The notes under the pieces are model-generated. The model worked only from the letters and a program-made list of their open reading frames with translations. It did not search any database and was not told where the DNA came from. DNA of 64,000 nt from Micropterix aruncella (Eukaryota; Arthropoda; Insecta; Lepidoptera; Micropterigidae): positions 4,381,588 to 4,445,587 of the forward strand of contig OX155978.1 in assembly GCA_944548615.1 (NCBI GenBank), in the 5' to 3' direction. The position numbers were made by a program, and so were the translations under genes. Below, piece after piece: positions 43,988 to 55,036 of the stretch (position 1 is its first letter; every line of letters begins with the position of its first letter).

Positions 43988-44235
43988 TTTTTTCTAGACA
44001 ACGCTGCATTTTTACATTGCGAGCGAAAAATTGCGAAATTAACCATAGAATATTGTAACGAAGACAAATTACCCTTTGCGGGGTCAGCAACGTTTTCTTT
44101 GTCGAATGCAAAAATTGCGGTATCAACAATATAAAATTTTGGCGCTAACAATTTTTTTTGACATTGTTATTACCTCAATGCTCTAAACTGCGGGGTTAAC
44201 AGTTTAACAGCTTGTGAGTTTAACAATTTTACAGC
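43988..44235 (+). repeat. Internal duplicate of the CACT element's left end
   Basis: It matches 42668-42908 nearly base for base (tagacaacgctgcattttta onward) and ends at acagc. Confidence 0.8.
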
Positions 44236-44630
44236 ATGCCTTCACATGGCGGTTTGTGTAGATTTCATAGTGCACCATTTTAAATAAATTAATTAAAATT
44301 TCCACAGTAATTTAAAAATAACACATTTTGCTTGTATCGAATATAATTGAATGCCTATTGGTAAAAAAAACTGAATTAATTGCAATTTAGTTTTAACTGC
44401 AGTATATTTCCTATCATAGCATAATATGATATTGAACCTGTAATAAGGCTGGATATTTTTTTTGTTACAGAAGGGTCCTGAACACATACTGTCTCTTGGC
44501 GTAATACTCAGATTGATGCTACAGAGAAGTTTTTGTCATCTGCTGTGGCTGGTTCATCATCTGCCAGGGCGGCGGTGAGTTAGAAAAATCATAAAAGAGT
44601 TTATAAGGGAAACCTCTTGGAAACCTGCAA

Positions 44631-45072
44631 CATCTTGTCAACATCTTGTAACATCTTGTAACTTTAAAAAGTGACAATCCATTTGCATTTTTATTAATTC
44701 TGATTATTCTAATGTTGATTTTGTTTTATTTATTATTTGGATTAGATTTAGTTTTATCGTATTTTATTTTTATTTTAAAAAGATTTGAATTTTCTATTTT
44801 TAATTTAATTTTTTGTAGACTATTTTAATAATTAGTTTTATTTGATTGTGTCTAGAAATATATGCATTGTTAATAAATAGTAATCATAATGCACAAAGAA
44901 AATTGCTCAAGTCTGCCTTAGAACAGGCTCAGGCCTAGTTAGGCGACTTTCGGTCATAACCATGTCTCAGTCACAATAAGAATCAGTTTTCTGCTATTGC
45001 CTCATTTACATACAGTGTGACATGGTAAAATGTACTAGTTAAATTTTGTAATACCTACTCTAAATAAATAAA
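44631..45072 (+). mobile_element. 5'-truncated retroposon with 16-bp target duplication
   Basis: The flanks tcttggaaacctgcaa at 44615-44630 and 45073-45088 are identical. The insert ends in ctctaaataaataaa, a LINE-type tail. It begins with three copies of an acatcttgt unit. No open frame was seen. Confidence 0.85.
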
Positions 45073-45088
45073 TCTTGGAAACCTGCAA

Positions 45089-45880
45089 ATTTATAAGGGA
45101 CCACGATCAGTATTTCAAAACAAACAATGTTGAACACGGCTATAACACACGAAATAAACATGAGCTACAAGCACCCAAGCCAAATTTAACTCTATTTAAA
45201 AAAGGAATGTTATACAATGCAATAAACATCTATAACCACCTACCTGCAAATATCAAAGAAATAAAAAGAAAAGAGTTTACCGCAGCGTTGAAAAAATGGC
45301 TTATTGATAAAAGCTTTTACACATTAAACGAATATTTCTCATAATATTATATTGTAGGCATGCATTTTCATTTTGTTTTTACAATAATTCAATTAGGAAG
45401 ATTACAAATTTTCAATTATATACATTTCGTATTTATAGGCGGATTTTTGATTATTCCTTGATTTTGATTTTTTTTCATTATTTTTTATATTATTGGTGAA
45501 TTATTTTTTATTAATTGTTTTCTACTGTTACATTTTAAATTATATACATTTCGTATTTATAGGCGGAATTTCGATTATTCCTTGATTTTGATTTTTTCTT
45601 TATTTTTTATATTATTGGTGAATTATTTTTTCTAATTGTCTTCTACTGTTAGTTCTACTTATCCGGTCTGTTTAGATTTTTTAGATGTTAAACCAGTGAA
45701 ATAATTACATTTTTAATAAGATATTATAATTAGCAGATAAGTCAATTTAGCACATAAGTAAATTTGTCAATCTGTTTTAATAACAGGTAATTGTGAGATA
45801 CATAGTTTTACGCATTATCACCATAAATGTACCACCACAATTTCGGACAATAAAAATATTTCTATTTCTATTTCTATACA
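45089..45880 (+). pseudogene. LINE ORF2 C-terminus with TTTCTA tail
   Basis: The frame to 45344 encodes HGYNTRNKHELQ, then MLYNAINIYNHLPANIKEIK and a KEFTAALKKWLIDKSFYTLN end. YNTRxKxxLQ...LYNxLPxxIKxIxxxxFKxxLKxxLxxxSFYSxxEF is the LINE C-terminal signature. A (TTTCTA)n run at about 45858-45876 is the probable 3' tail. Two diverged copies of a stretch starting atttcgtatttataggcgga lie at about 45425 and 45546. Confidence 0.7.
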
Positions 45881-46217
45881 TGTATGAATAAAACTGTAAT
45901 CTGTAAATTTATGGCTTCTTATGTTTGTTAATCTTGGTTTTAAGAGAAGACAGAGATTAACATGGAAATCATAGGTTTCTATACAAAATATTACAGAAAC
46001 GTCTTTCAAGTTTTGGAAGACTATTTTGTATGGAAATTTTCTATTTCCGACCTAAACTCTGTCTCCACATAAAATTATTCGAGTAAAATTAAAATTAAAC
46101 ACTCCTTTTGTTATAACATGTATGTCAGTTGTAAATAAATAAATGTTTTATTTTGTGTAACTGTTGTTTATGTTTTAGGTTATTGGATACACAAACATGC
46201 ACAAGTAATGCAACATA

Positions 46218-46395
46218 GGCTTCAGATCTTCTTCAGGTTTTATTTGCAATGCTGTTCCTGGTCAACCGCAGTGTAAATATTGCAGGAATAGCAATAATGG
46301 ATTTCGTTTTCCCTGCAATTAATATTTACACAGCGGTTGTACAGTATACAGCAGTACAAATAAAATATGCTGAAGATCTGAAGCAATGCGTACGT
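46218..46395. repeat. Palindrome inside the CACT element
   Basis: The stretches ttcagatcttcttcaggttt and gctgaagatctgaagc face each other, with further inverse pairs (ccgcagtgtaaatattgcag near 46267). Confidence 0.65.
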
Positions 46396-46711
46396 TGCTT
46401 TATTAGCAACTTTCAAGTTGTTAGAAACACAACTTGAAAGTTGCTAATAAAGCAAAGTGCGCATTGCTAAACCCACAAGGTTGAACCACAACTCTGTTAG
46501 AAACACAACTTTAAAGTTGCTAATAAAGCAAAGTGCGCATTGCTAAACCCACAAGGTTGAACCACAACTCTGTTAGAAACACAACTTGAAAGTTGCTAAT
46601 AAAGCCAAGTGCGCATTGCTAAACCCACAAGGTTGAACCACAACTCTGTTAGAAACACAACTTGAAAGTTGCTAATAAAGCAAAGTGCGCATTGCTAAAC
46701 CCACAAGGTTG
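46396..46711. repeat. Four 76-bp tandem repeats with a leading inverted half
   Basis: Units start gttagaaacacaacttgaaa at 46420, 46496, 46572 and 46648. The first is preceded by the inverse of its own start, making a perfect hairpin at 46396-46455. Confidence 0.9.
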
Positions 46712-46980
46712 AAAGGCGGAATTGATTGCGAATCAACAGAGTAAAGTTGTGAAATTCGCAATGTGTTAACATTGCGAATTTCACAAAGTAAAATTGTGAA
46801 ATATGAGCCATCAAAGTAAAGTTGTGAAAGCGCGCCTTTGTGAAATTAACAATGCTATGCTCTGTCATATAAGCAATGTTTTTCGACAATTTTGGCGTTG
46901 TGGCTCCCACTATTTTACCTTGATGGCTCATATTTAACAACTTTTTGTTGTCAAATTCACCATGTTTTTTTCTGAGTGCA

Positions 46981-47695
46981 CCGACGACAAGTGTGCGTGT
47001 GCTGTGGCAAAGAACACGCAGCCAAAGATTGCCCGAGGCCGAAAACCGCCCGGGCGACCTGCGGAAACTGCGGAGAGGACCATCCTGCGAACAACAGGAG
47101 ATGCCGCAGCTTCCTGGCGGAAATCCGCCAAACTTCGCGGAAGCAGCAGGGCGTCCCGCACGCAGTGGTCGTCGCCGCCCCGCCGCGAGCTACTACGACT
47201 CAGTCTACAGAAGGCAAACTCCAGCCCGTTGTCTCCCCGCAACGCAACGCGCCCCTGTCCTGGAGACAGAAGCCAGCGCCGCCGGCCGCTCCGCAGCAAC
47301 CAGCTGAGGAGAAAAAGTCAAAACGGCGGCGTCGGTCGAAGCCACTGCAGCAGCAGCCATCCAGGCCCCATCCAACGCAAGAGGAGAAGATGGAGGTCGA
47401 AGCGACCGCCCCACCCTCTTGCTCCCAGCCAGTGAGAGCAGCCACAGAGTCCGCCTCCACTCAAACGGACGAAGAGTGGCCGACCACACCGCCCCCACAA
47501 CCCCAGCCGGAAGAGCCGATGTACCTAGATGAAAAGCGTTTTCTCGACGAAGACGAGCAGGTAACAATCACGGCGTCCCAGTTGCTGGACCTGATTTACG
47601 AGTGCCAAATCGGCACGAAAGAGGAAAATATTATGCTCATTAATATTTTCCTCAAACCGGACCTACCACGACGTGCCTCGAAGAAAGGAGCGTAA
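46981..47695 (+). CDS. Jockey ORF1, second part (CCHC knuckles 2 and 3)
   Basis: It resumes RRQVCVCCGKEHAAKDC (knuckle 2), PRPKTARATCGNCGEDHPAN and NRRC (knuckle 3). A long low-complexity proline/glutamine/lysine region and an acidic end (RFLDEDEQVTITASQLLDLI) follow, to a stop at 47695. The three-knuckle arrangement is standard for this clade. An in-frame ATG at 46976 belongs to the transposon edge, not the gene. Confidence 0.88.
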
Positions 47696-47862
47696 CATTG
47701 TTCTACACTAAGAATCCTGCCTCAGGGTGAACAGCCCTGAGACGCCATATGCTCGAAAGCCGGGTCAATGGACCCGGCTCACACGAAGCCCCACCCAACA
47801 GTACGAGAAGTGGAAGAAGTCACAGGCCTATATACAGGGCCTGTCGACCGATATTCGACAGA
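47696..47862 (+). other. Short sequence after ORF1, no ORF2
   Basis: A proximal hairpin (ctgcctcagggtgaacag and ccctgag) and a short frame (47727-47939) follow ORF1. Jockey ORF2 would normally start here, and none of its endonuclease or RT motifs are visible. Confidence 0.5.
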
Positions 47863-48244
47863 CAGCAGGCAATAGGTTATCATCGCCTGGTGCTTCGTCA
47901 CCGCCTTCTCTTCTCGGGACATGTGGTAATGTTAAGTAAAACGGGTGATGGATGGGTGGAATGAATTTGAGAGTTTTTTTATGTCTTGCATTTTTTGATA
48001 TGATATTGATCTAGTTTCGGGGGCTTTTTCCGGTATATAATTCTTGAAGTTTAAAAAAAAAGTTTTGGAATCTATACCGTCTTGTTTCAGGTCAACCGTT
48101 TCATAAGTTTCGGTATAATCATCATTGTAACTTAGTGAGCTTGATTTAATGGGTGACTTATTCAGTGATTTAATGAATAACTTAGTGAGCTTAGTGAGCG
48201 TACTTTGTTCCTGTATTGCACTTAGATCACTTTGGTTTTAAATG

Positions 48245-48709
48245 AATAAATATGAGAAATTCGAAAAAGTAAAAAAAAACTCGGCATTTCTAACTTGTAC
48301 TTGTCTTACGGAAAAATACGGAATCCTATTTAGAAATTGTAAATACTATCGTGATCTTTATTAGATTTTCTATCAAAGGTATAATTTCGTTTTGCTTATT
48401 CACATACAAAAATATTTAGATATTAGCTCATAAAAAGCAATAAAATTTTTGATGATATCTCGAAAAAAAAATATGATGTTTGACAATGGAATTTTACCAT
48501 AAATATCCGCTAAATGACACGCGAAATTATTCTAGCGACCGTCTATGTATCTATGGTAAAAATGAGATATTTGGTATGGATTTTAGGATGCGTTCGAATT
48601 AGAAAATAATATTACTGTGCGCTCCGGGAGCAAGCCGCCAATATTGGTCGTTACGTAGTCAACGGTGTTCTGATGTGCAACCAAATTTGTTCGTTACTTA
48701 GCCGAAGGG
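48245..48709. repeat. CCCTTCG-ended MITE family, copy 3
   Basis: It aligns with 12300-12710 and ends gccgaaggg followed by TTAA (48710-48713). The left part is truncated. Confidence 0.7.
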
Positions 48710-49838
48710 TTAAATATTACTTATGTTATGTTTTTTATCTATAAGAAATTTGATCAGTCAATAATCCAAATTTGAAAGCCTATTTGTATTTATTGTTTTA
48801 CTACATTTAATTCTGATGACATCTTCCATTTCAAAATATTTACAAAGTAAAACCATAGACTATTTTACCGACTGAAACTTGATACAGACCCTCCTTCAAC
48901 AAGTACGCGATAAAAGGAGTGATAAATAAATACTTTAAAATTCTGTATTCAAAAACGAAATAGTTGTATTATTCACGTGCAAATAATACCAGTTTTGAAA
49001 ATAACGGTATTTATGTATAGGTAGAAGTAGACTTCAAGTAAAAAAGATATACAATTTGGTTCAGAATTTTAATATGCATAGTGATCACGTTCTATTATTT
49101 TGCAGATCGCACCTAGTGAGATTTATCAAGGAAAATATCACTTAAGAGCCCTTAGATCAGTGTGGCATGGAAGAATTATGAATTTTGATAAAAATGTCAC
49201 TTAGAGCAGTCTGGCTTCAAGATCGTCATTTCTCTCTGTTTTTAACTCGCTTAATTAATGCAGAACTTGTCTTTGCGCCTTTTAAAAAAGGAAATTATGT
49301 AATAGCAACTTCCATAGCAATATTAGATGCATATTAAAATTCTGAACCAAATTGTATATCAATTTTACTTGAAATCTACTTCTACCTATTACATAAATAC
49401 CGTTATTTTCAAAACTGGTATTATTTGCACGTGAATAATACAACTATTTTGTTTTTGAATACAGAACTTTAAAGTATTTATTTATCACTCCTTTTATCGC
49501 GTACTTGTTGAAGGAGGGTCTGTATCAAGTTTCAGTCGGTAAAATAGTCTATGGTTTTACTTTGTAAATATTTTGAAATGGAAGATGTAATCAGAAATAA
49601 ATGTAGTAAAACAATAAATACAAATAGGCTTTCAAATTTCGATTATTGACTGATCAAATTTCTTATAGATAAAAAAAAACATAAGTAATATTTAACCCTT
49701 CGGCTAAGTAACGAACAAATTTGGTTGCACATCAAAACGCCGTTGACTACGTAACGACCAATATTGGCGGCTTGCTCCCGGAGCGCACAGTAATATTATT
49801 TTCTAATTCGAACGCATCCTAAACTCCATACCAAATAT
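48567..49838. repeat. Large palindrome, 513-bp arms
   Basis: The left arm 48567-49079 and right arm 49327-49838 are inverse with few mismatches, around a 247-bp spacer. The arms include the end of the CCCTTCG MITE and about 370 bp of other sequence. There are no coding features. Confidence 0.92.
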
Positions 49839-49844
49839 GAATGA

Positions 49845-50090
49845 ATGAAATGAAATGAAATGAAAAATACCTGTATTGTACCTACTAACAAAAATTATTA
49901 CATTGGTAAAGAAAACTTAAATTCTATTTTAACTTAGTACAAACGGCGGGCTTATCGTTTCGCGATTTCTTACAGCCAACCGTGTAATATTAAATAAAAC
50001 TAACAATACAGCTCACATACATAAACATATACAAATAAATATACATATACATGCATCCAAACATACATACATATACATACATACATAGAA
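49845..50090. repeat. TGAAA and CATA simple repeats
   Basis: A (TGAAA)n run starts at about 49845 and (CATA)n runs lie between about 50015 and 50090. The first may be the inverted tail of a LINE. Confidence 0.7.
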
Positions 50091-50099
50091 AATATATAC

Positions 50100-52787
50100 T
50101 AAATCTCAACCGCTCTATACTAAAACTCATACAGAGCGTAGCAACACAAAACGACAAGCGCAAGGCAGCATTTCTCAAATCCAAAGAGGAATCCCGGTTC
50201 GACAAAAACCGTTTTAACTACAGCAAAACGGTTTTGTTTGCCGCCAAGGGAAAAATCCAAATCCCGGAAGAAATGGCCACGGAATACTTTTCGACCACGT
50301 ATGAGGACCCAATGCGGCTCCATAATTACAGCCCTCCGCCGGGCATTACACCTCCGCCCCTGCCTACGGTAGCTTTTGCTTCTCAACCTCCATCTCTAGA
50401 TGAGATTCTTAATCAAGTAAAGAGGAAGCCGTCGGGCTCTACTCCGGGTCCCGATGGTATTCCCTATTTAGTATACAAAAAATGCCCCTGCCTTCTGCAA
50501 TATTTAGGATCCATCTTCCGAAATATATGGAATAGCGGTGTAGTCCCACAGAATTTTGGCCGAGCGACAGTCATCTTAATTCCGAAGGTCCCAGTTTGCA
50601 CCGGACCAAAGGACGCTCGGCCCATTGCTCTCACAGACACTGTGGCCAAAATCTTTTTTAGCATAGTCCACACGAGGATGAGCAAATTCATGCACCGGAA
50701 TGAGTACCTTGGAGTATCAGTTCAAAAAGGCTTCATGCGTGGCGTCTCGGGCTGCCTCGAGCACAATTTTCTCCTGGCTGCTGCCATCAAGGATGCGAGA
50801 CAGCACGAACGCCAAATAAATGTATGCTGGCTCGACCTAGAGAATGCCTTTGGGTCAGTCCGACACAGTCTCCTCCACTTTGCACTCCGCTGGTACAACT
50901 TCCCACCAGTCGTGCGTGACATGTAGCCTCCTACTACAACTGTCTGACTTTCCATGTTAAAACGCAAGAATGGACTACCCGCTCTATACCATATTCAATT
51001 GGACTATTTCAGGGCTGTTGCCTCTCCCCGACGATTTTTAATATAGTTTTTAATATACTGCTGGAAAGCCTGACCCAGTTTGACAGGAAGTGGGGCTACC
51101 GTTTTAAAACAGACGGCCAATACACCTCGTCGTGCCTCGCTTTTGCCGACGTCCTAACTTTCATCACCAGAAGCCCCAAGCAGCTTTCCCTGCTATTACA
51201 GAAAGTGGAGCTTTTCTGCGACTGGTCAGGCTGTATAAAAGTGAAGCCCTCCAAATGTTTTTGCCTTGGACTCGCCCGCATGGGCACAAAATTTACATCC
51301 TATGACCCCAAATTGGTCTATAAGGGCTCTAATATCTCCCTTATAGACCCAAACAATCATTTCAAATTCCTCGGCAGAAAAATTACCCATCAGGGAAAAG
51401 ACGTCTCGGGCGATCATGTTATAGAGCATTTCAAAAGTTGCCTGGCGAAAATAGATGCCTTGCTAATTTCTGGCCCTCGTAAGGCCTGGATCTATGACAA
51501 TTATCTAACGTCACATTTGTCATGGCCCTTTCTTATTTACGATTTTACCAAAACCCAACTGTCCCGTCTAGATGCGCTGGTGACAGCTAGTTTAAAATCC
51601 TGGCTGTCCTTAGCCAAACCAGCTGACCCCTCGACTCTCTTCAGGTCCAAACAAAATTTTGGGCTAGCTCTTAAACTGCCCTATCTGCTCTACGCCAACT
51701 CCAGAATAACCAAAAATTCGATTCTGTGCAATTCCAAAGATCCGGCAATATCGAAGCACGTAATAAGTGGCCGTAGTGATTCAAATGATCTACAAGCCCG
51801 CGTAGACTTCCACAAAAAGTTCCTTACTGGAATCAGCCAGAATGGCACTGGTCTGGGGAATGGCAGTATAACCACGAGCGACGTGGACTTGAAGAAGTCT
51901 CTTTTGCGGGGAGATTACGACAGCAAGAGTATGGCTCATGCTATTGGCCTTCAATGCCAGAATGTTTGGACAACAATTGGGGACTTTTGCATTCCGCCTC
52001 CAATGCACTGGAAGGTAATGCTCTATGACTGGACGCCAGAGATGCTGAAATTTTATTTGAATGCCTTTCAGCATACACTTCCAGACCCCAGTAACCTCGC
52101 TCGTTGGAGCTTTGCCGAGGATAGTTCTTGTCCCCTCTGTAGCAATACCCCTTGCACAGCTAGACACATTCTAGCTGGCTGCACGGTGGCCTTAGATCAA
52201 GGACGGTACACTTACCGCCATGACAAAGAGTTCTCGCTGTTATTCGCGAGGTAATTAGTCTCTCAGTGGCTCGTGCCAACAAGGGTTTGACAGTATCCTC
52301 CAAACCCCCAATACAGTTTGTGCGGGATGGCTCTAAAGGCAAAAAACATTTAACTACAAAACCTTTCTCAATAATCGAGAAAGCTACAGATTGGATTCTG
52401 GAGGTTGATTCGGTCTCTGAGCAGTATAAATTCCCTGAAAGTCTCGGATGCACAGCCCTCCGTCCAGATATAACTCTTTACTCTCTATCTCGGAAGGTGG
52501 CTCTTATTGTAGAATTAACTGTTTCATGGGAATCAAATATCCCAAAAGACCACGAGTACAAATTAAATAAATACCATGATCTCGCAAATGCCGTAACCCG
52601 GAACGGCTTCACTGTTCACCTTCACGCGGTGGAAGTTGGCGCTCGTGGCCTGCCAGCTAAATCTCTATTTCACCTCTTTAAAGATCTTGGCCTTTCCAGA
52701 AAAATAATCAACTCTTTCTTAGAAAAATTATCTAAAACTGCGATTTGCGCATCTCAAATTCTATGGCTTCGAAGGGGGAGTGAATAG
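50100..52787 (+). pseudogene. LINE with restriction-like endonuclease (R2/Hero-like), decayed
   Basis: Three consecutive frames make one protein. Frame 1 (to 50926): SGSTPGPDGIPYLVYKKCP, DARPIALTDTVAKIF, VQKGFMRGVSGCLEHNFLL and CWLDLENAFGSVRHSLL (RT motif A Asp). After a frameshift: FQGCCLSPTIFN, then CLAFADVLTFITRSPKQ, where the catalytic FADD has become FADV (51142-51153). Frame 2 (51205-52254) ends with the zinc knuckle CPLCSNTPCTARHILAGC. After a second frameshift frame 3 (52266-52787) holds LRPDITLYS and VALIVELTVSWESNI, the PD-(D/E)xK-type nuclease, to the stop. The C-terminal knuckle plus nuclease marks an R2-group LINE without an APE endonuclease. The N-terminal DNA-binding fingers are missing. 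Confidence 0.9.
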
Positions 52788-53018
52788 GTGGCAAGGTGTA
52801 CGCTCACATGTGGCAAGACAGCTGTCCTAAACCTACCACAGCCGGTTCGTAAGTCCGGAATCCACTGCTCACCCCCCAGAAGTGTAAAAAAAAATAGTAT
52901 TATGATGGGCCCGACTCCGGTCGGTGAATTCCATGGCAGCTCCGTTTGTATTTATTTATATAATATAATATATGTATATTATAATAATAAATACATAGAA
53001 ACTACAGATAAATAATTA
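52788..53018 (+). other. 3' UTR of the R2/Hero-like LINE
   Basis: About 230 bp follow the stop, with gatgggcccgactccggtcg in the middle, before AT-rich simple sequence. The exact 3' end was not determined. Confidence 0.5.
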
Positions 53019-53119
53019 TAAAAATAACTGCTTATATAAAATGATAGATATTACAAAGTTCTTATGCTTCTATCCAGTCAACAACCCAACGAAAGGGGGA
53101 AGGGGGGAGGGGATATCTA

Positions 53120-53639
53120 ATTTTTACCATAGATACATAGATGGCCGCTAAAATAATTTCGCGTGTCATTTCGCGGATATTTCTGGTAAAATTCCATTGT
53201 CAAACATCATTTTTTTTTTTCGAGATATCATCAAAAATTTTATTGCTTTTTATGAGCTAATATCTAAATATTTTTGTATGTGAATAAGCAAAATGAAATT
53301 ATACCTTTGATAGAAAATCTAATAAAGATCACGATAGTATTTACAATTTCTAAATAGGATTCCGTATTTTTCCGTAAGACAAGTACAAGTCAGAAATGCC
53401 GAGTTTTTTTTTACTTTTTCGAACTTCTCATATTTATTCATAATTATCTAATTGGTTTACAAAATGAGATTTCAATATGCTATATACGAAATTTTAATGC
53501 TATCATTGTACAGTTATTCTTTTTATGCTTGCTATAGTAGTTCCATAGTTATAGTACTTTTTGTCGAGCGCGGCGATATTACAAGAAATTCCAATAAATT
53601 GCCGCGGTCTGCCATGAAATTATGCCGCTACTCGAAGGG
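53120..53639. repeat. CCCTTCG-ended MITE family, copy 4 (inverted)
   Basis: It is inverse to 12105-12650 and ends ctcgaaggg before TTAA (53640-53643). Confidence 0.7.
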
Positions 53640-53940
53640 TTAAAAAAAAAAACTATATATTATTGCCGCCGAGGCCCCCCCTTGAGTGGGTCCCCTTGGT
53701 GATCGCCGACTAGACGACCTGGCCAGTCCGGGCCTGCCTTTGATACTCGTGATGATATAACAATTCTAACAATACCATACACTTCTAAAACGATTCGAGC
53801 ATTTAAAAGTGATGGTGGATTAAAAAACAGAAAACATTTTAAGATTAATTTTGAACACATTACACTCCTTTTTTTTGGGCAGTCGTGTAAAAACTATGTA
53901 TATAGTTACACAGTTTTACAAATATATTGACAAATATATT

Positions 53941-53993
53941 GTACATTTGATACAAACATAGTATTTGACATACTATGTTTGTATCAAATGTAC
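53941..53993. repeat. Perfect 24-bp inverted repeat
   Basis: The arms gtacatttgatacaaacata plus gtat and their exact inverse are separated by ttgac. Confidence 0.9.
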
Positions 53994-54144
53994 CAATATA
54001 TTTGATACAAAACTGTACACTGACAAGCAAATATAAAATATAACAACATAAAATGCAAAATATTAGATATTAATCCCCAAATAATATTACACTGGAATTG
54101 TTTCTTAGGCCTCTCATTAGCTTTTTTAAATCCAAGCTTTCACA

Positions 54145-54470
54145 AATAGCGTTGTCAACTACAACGGGCGAACCCGTCACCTCAGGAAATTGAAATGTTT
54201 ATTTTGAAAGCCCCTAAAAAACTATTGAGAACAGTCACCTGTCACTAATTAAAAGATGTCAAAATCCCAATTTTTTACATTTTTATTAGTGACAAATAGA
54301 GTTGTCAACTACAACGGGCGAACCCGTCACCTCAGGAAATTTTAACGATTAGTCGCTCTATCCCCCGTGAGGTGAATGCAGAAGACTTGGACAAAAACAG
54401 TCCACCGTCAAGCTCCGCCACATGCCCGTAAGAGGCCAACGCCTTAACCGCGAAATAACTAAAAAATGTA
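54145..54470 (+). repeat. Two retroposon heads, the second with partial body
   Basis: The head gttgtcaactacaacgggcg with aacccgtcacctcaggaaa occurs at about 54153 (head only) and about 54299. The second continues for about 150 bp to gcgaaataac. The 110 bp between the heads is unrelated AT-rich sequence. Confidence 0.75.
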
Positions 54471-55036
54471 TTTAATTTTATTATATATTTTAAAATTTAT
54501 TTATAAATTTATATAATTTATATAACTTTTTATATTACATTACATTACATTACATTTTCGTCGTGTCCAATTGACGGCTAAAGACCGCTCTTGGACGTGT
54601 CAAAATAATTGGGTTATGTAGTAAGTTTCGTTACTACTCTTTACTGAACATACATAGTTAGTCAAGAATTAACTACTAGATTGTCCAACTATAAATATAA
54701 ATAATCAAAATAGAAGTTTAATATTTGAAGTAGTTAGTGATTCGAAAGGATACGTAGTAAAATTATTTATCGTAATATTCAAATTGTCAGTGAAATGTTA
54801 AATAATCAAATTAAATCTACGTTATGCATTTTAAACTAAAAGACAGATATAAGACCATATACAATAAACAGACAATAAGGCTCTACTTTTTTAAGTAATT
54901 TAAATGGGCACAATATTTGAAAAATCATGGCCCTCAAATTCGGCCAAATTATAGAAAGGGTGGCCTATCAGCATCTCCTTGATGTTTTTTTTTAATTTTA
55001 TGTCCTCCAGCTGTTTAATAATATATTTTTTTTAAG
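54471..55036. other. AT-rich insertion with (ATTAC)n
   Basis: It separates two parts of a GC-rich retroposon copy. An attacattacattacattac run at about 54536-54556 suggests a retroposon end (inverted). No frame was seen. Confidence 0.45.

Larger units (their letters stand above)
42658..46978. mobile_element. 4.3-kb CACT...AGTG transposon inserted in Jockey ORF1
   Basis: The inverted ends CACTCAGAgAAA and CACTCAGAaAAA are flanked by CA on both sides (42656-42657 and 46979-46980). A CACT terminus with a 2-bp duplication fits the CACTA (EnSpm) group, though no transposase core was recognised. The left 1.6 kb is full of short subterminal repeats (aacattg/caatgtt), and a second copy of the terminal about 240 bp lies at 43988-44235. 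It contains a candidate first exon, LINE fragments and 76-bp tandem repeats. Confidence 0.75.
41674..47862 (+). mobile_element. Jockey-clade LINE, ORF1 only, with nested CACT-ended transposon
   Basis: The 5' end CATTCAGTGCCCGG is a typical Jockey-clade start with an initiator-like TCAGT. A 15-bp direct repeat, cagcaggcaataggt, flanks the unit (41659-41673 and 47863-47877), so the 5' end seems intact. ORF1 is present. ORF2 (endonuclease and reverse transcriptase) is absent, and there is no poly(A) before the right repeat, so the 3' boundary is less certain. Confidence 0.7.

Noticed and set aside
46420..46711. CRISPR-like array
   Set aside because: The 76-bp units are directly adjacent without unique spacers and lie in a eukaryotic transposon.
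46962..47567. Alternative frames on both strands at the second part of Jockey ORF1
   Set aside because: Only the frame with the CCHC knuckles continues the upstream ORF exactly.
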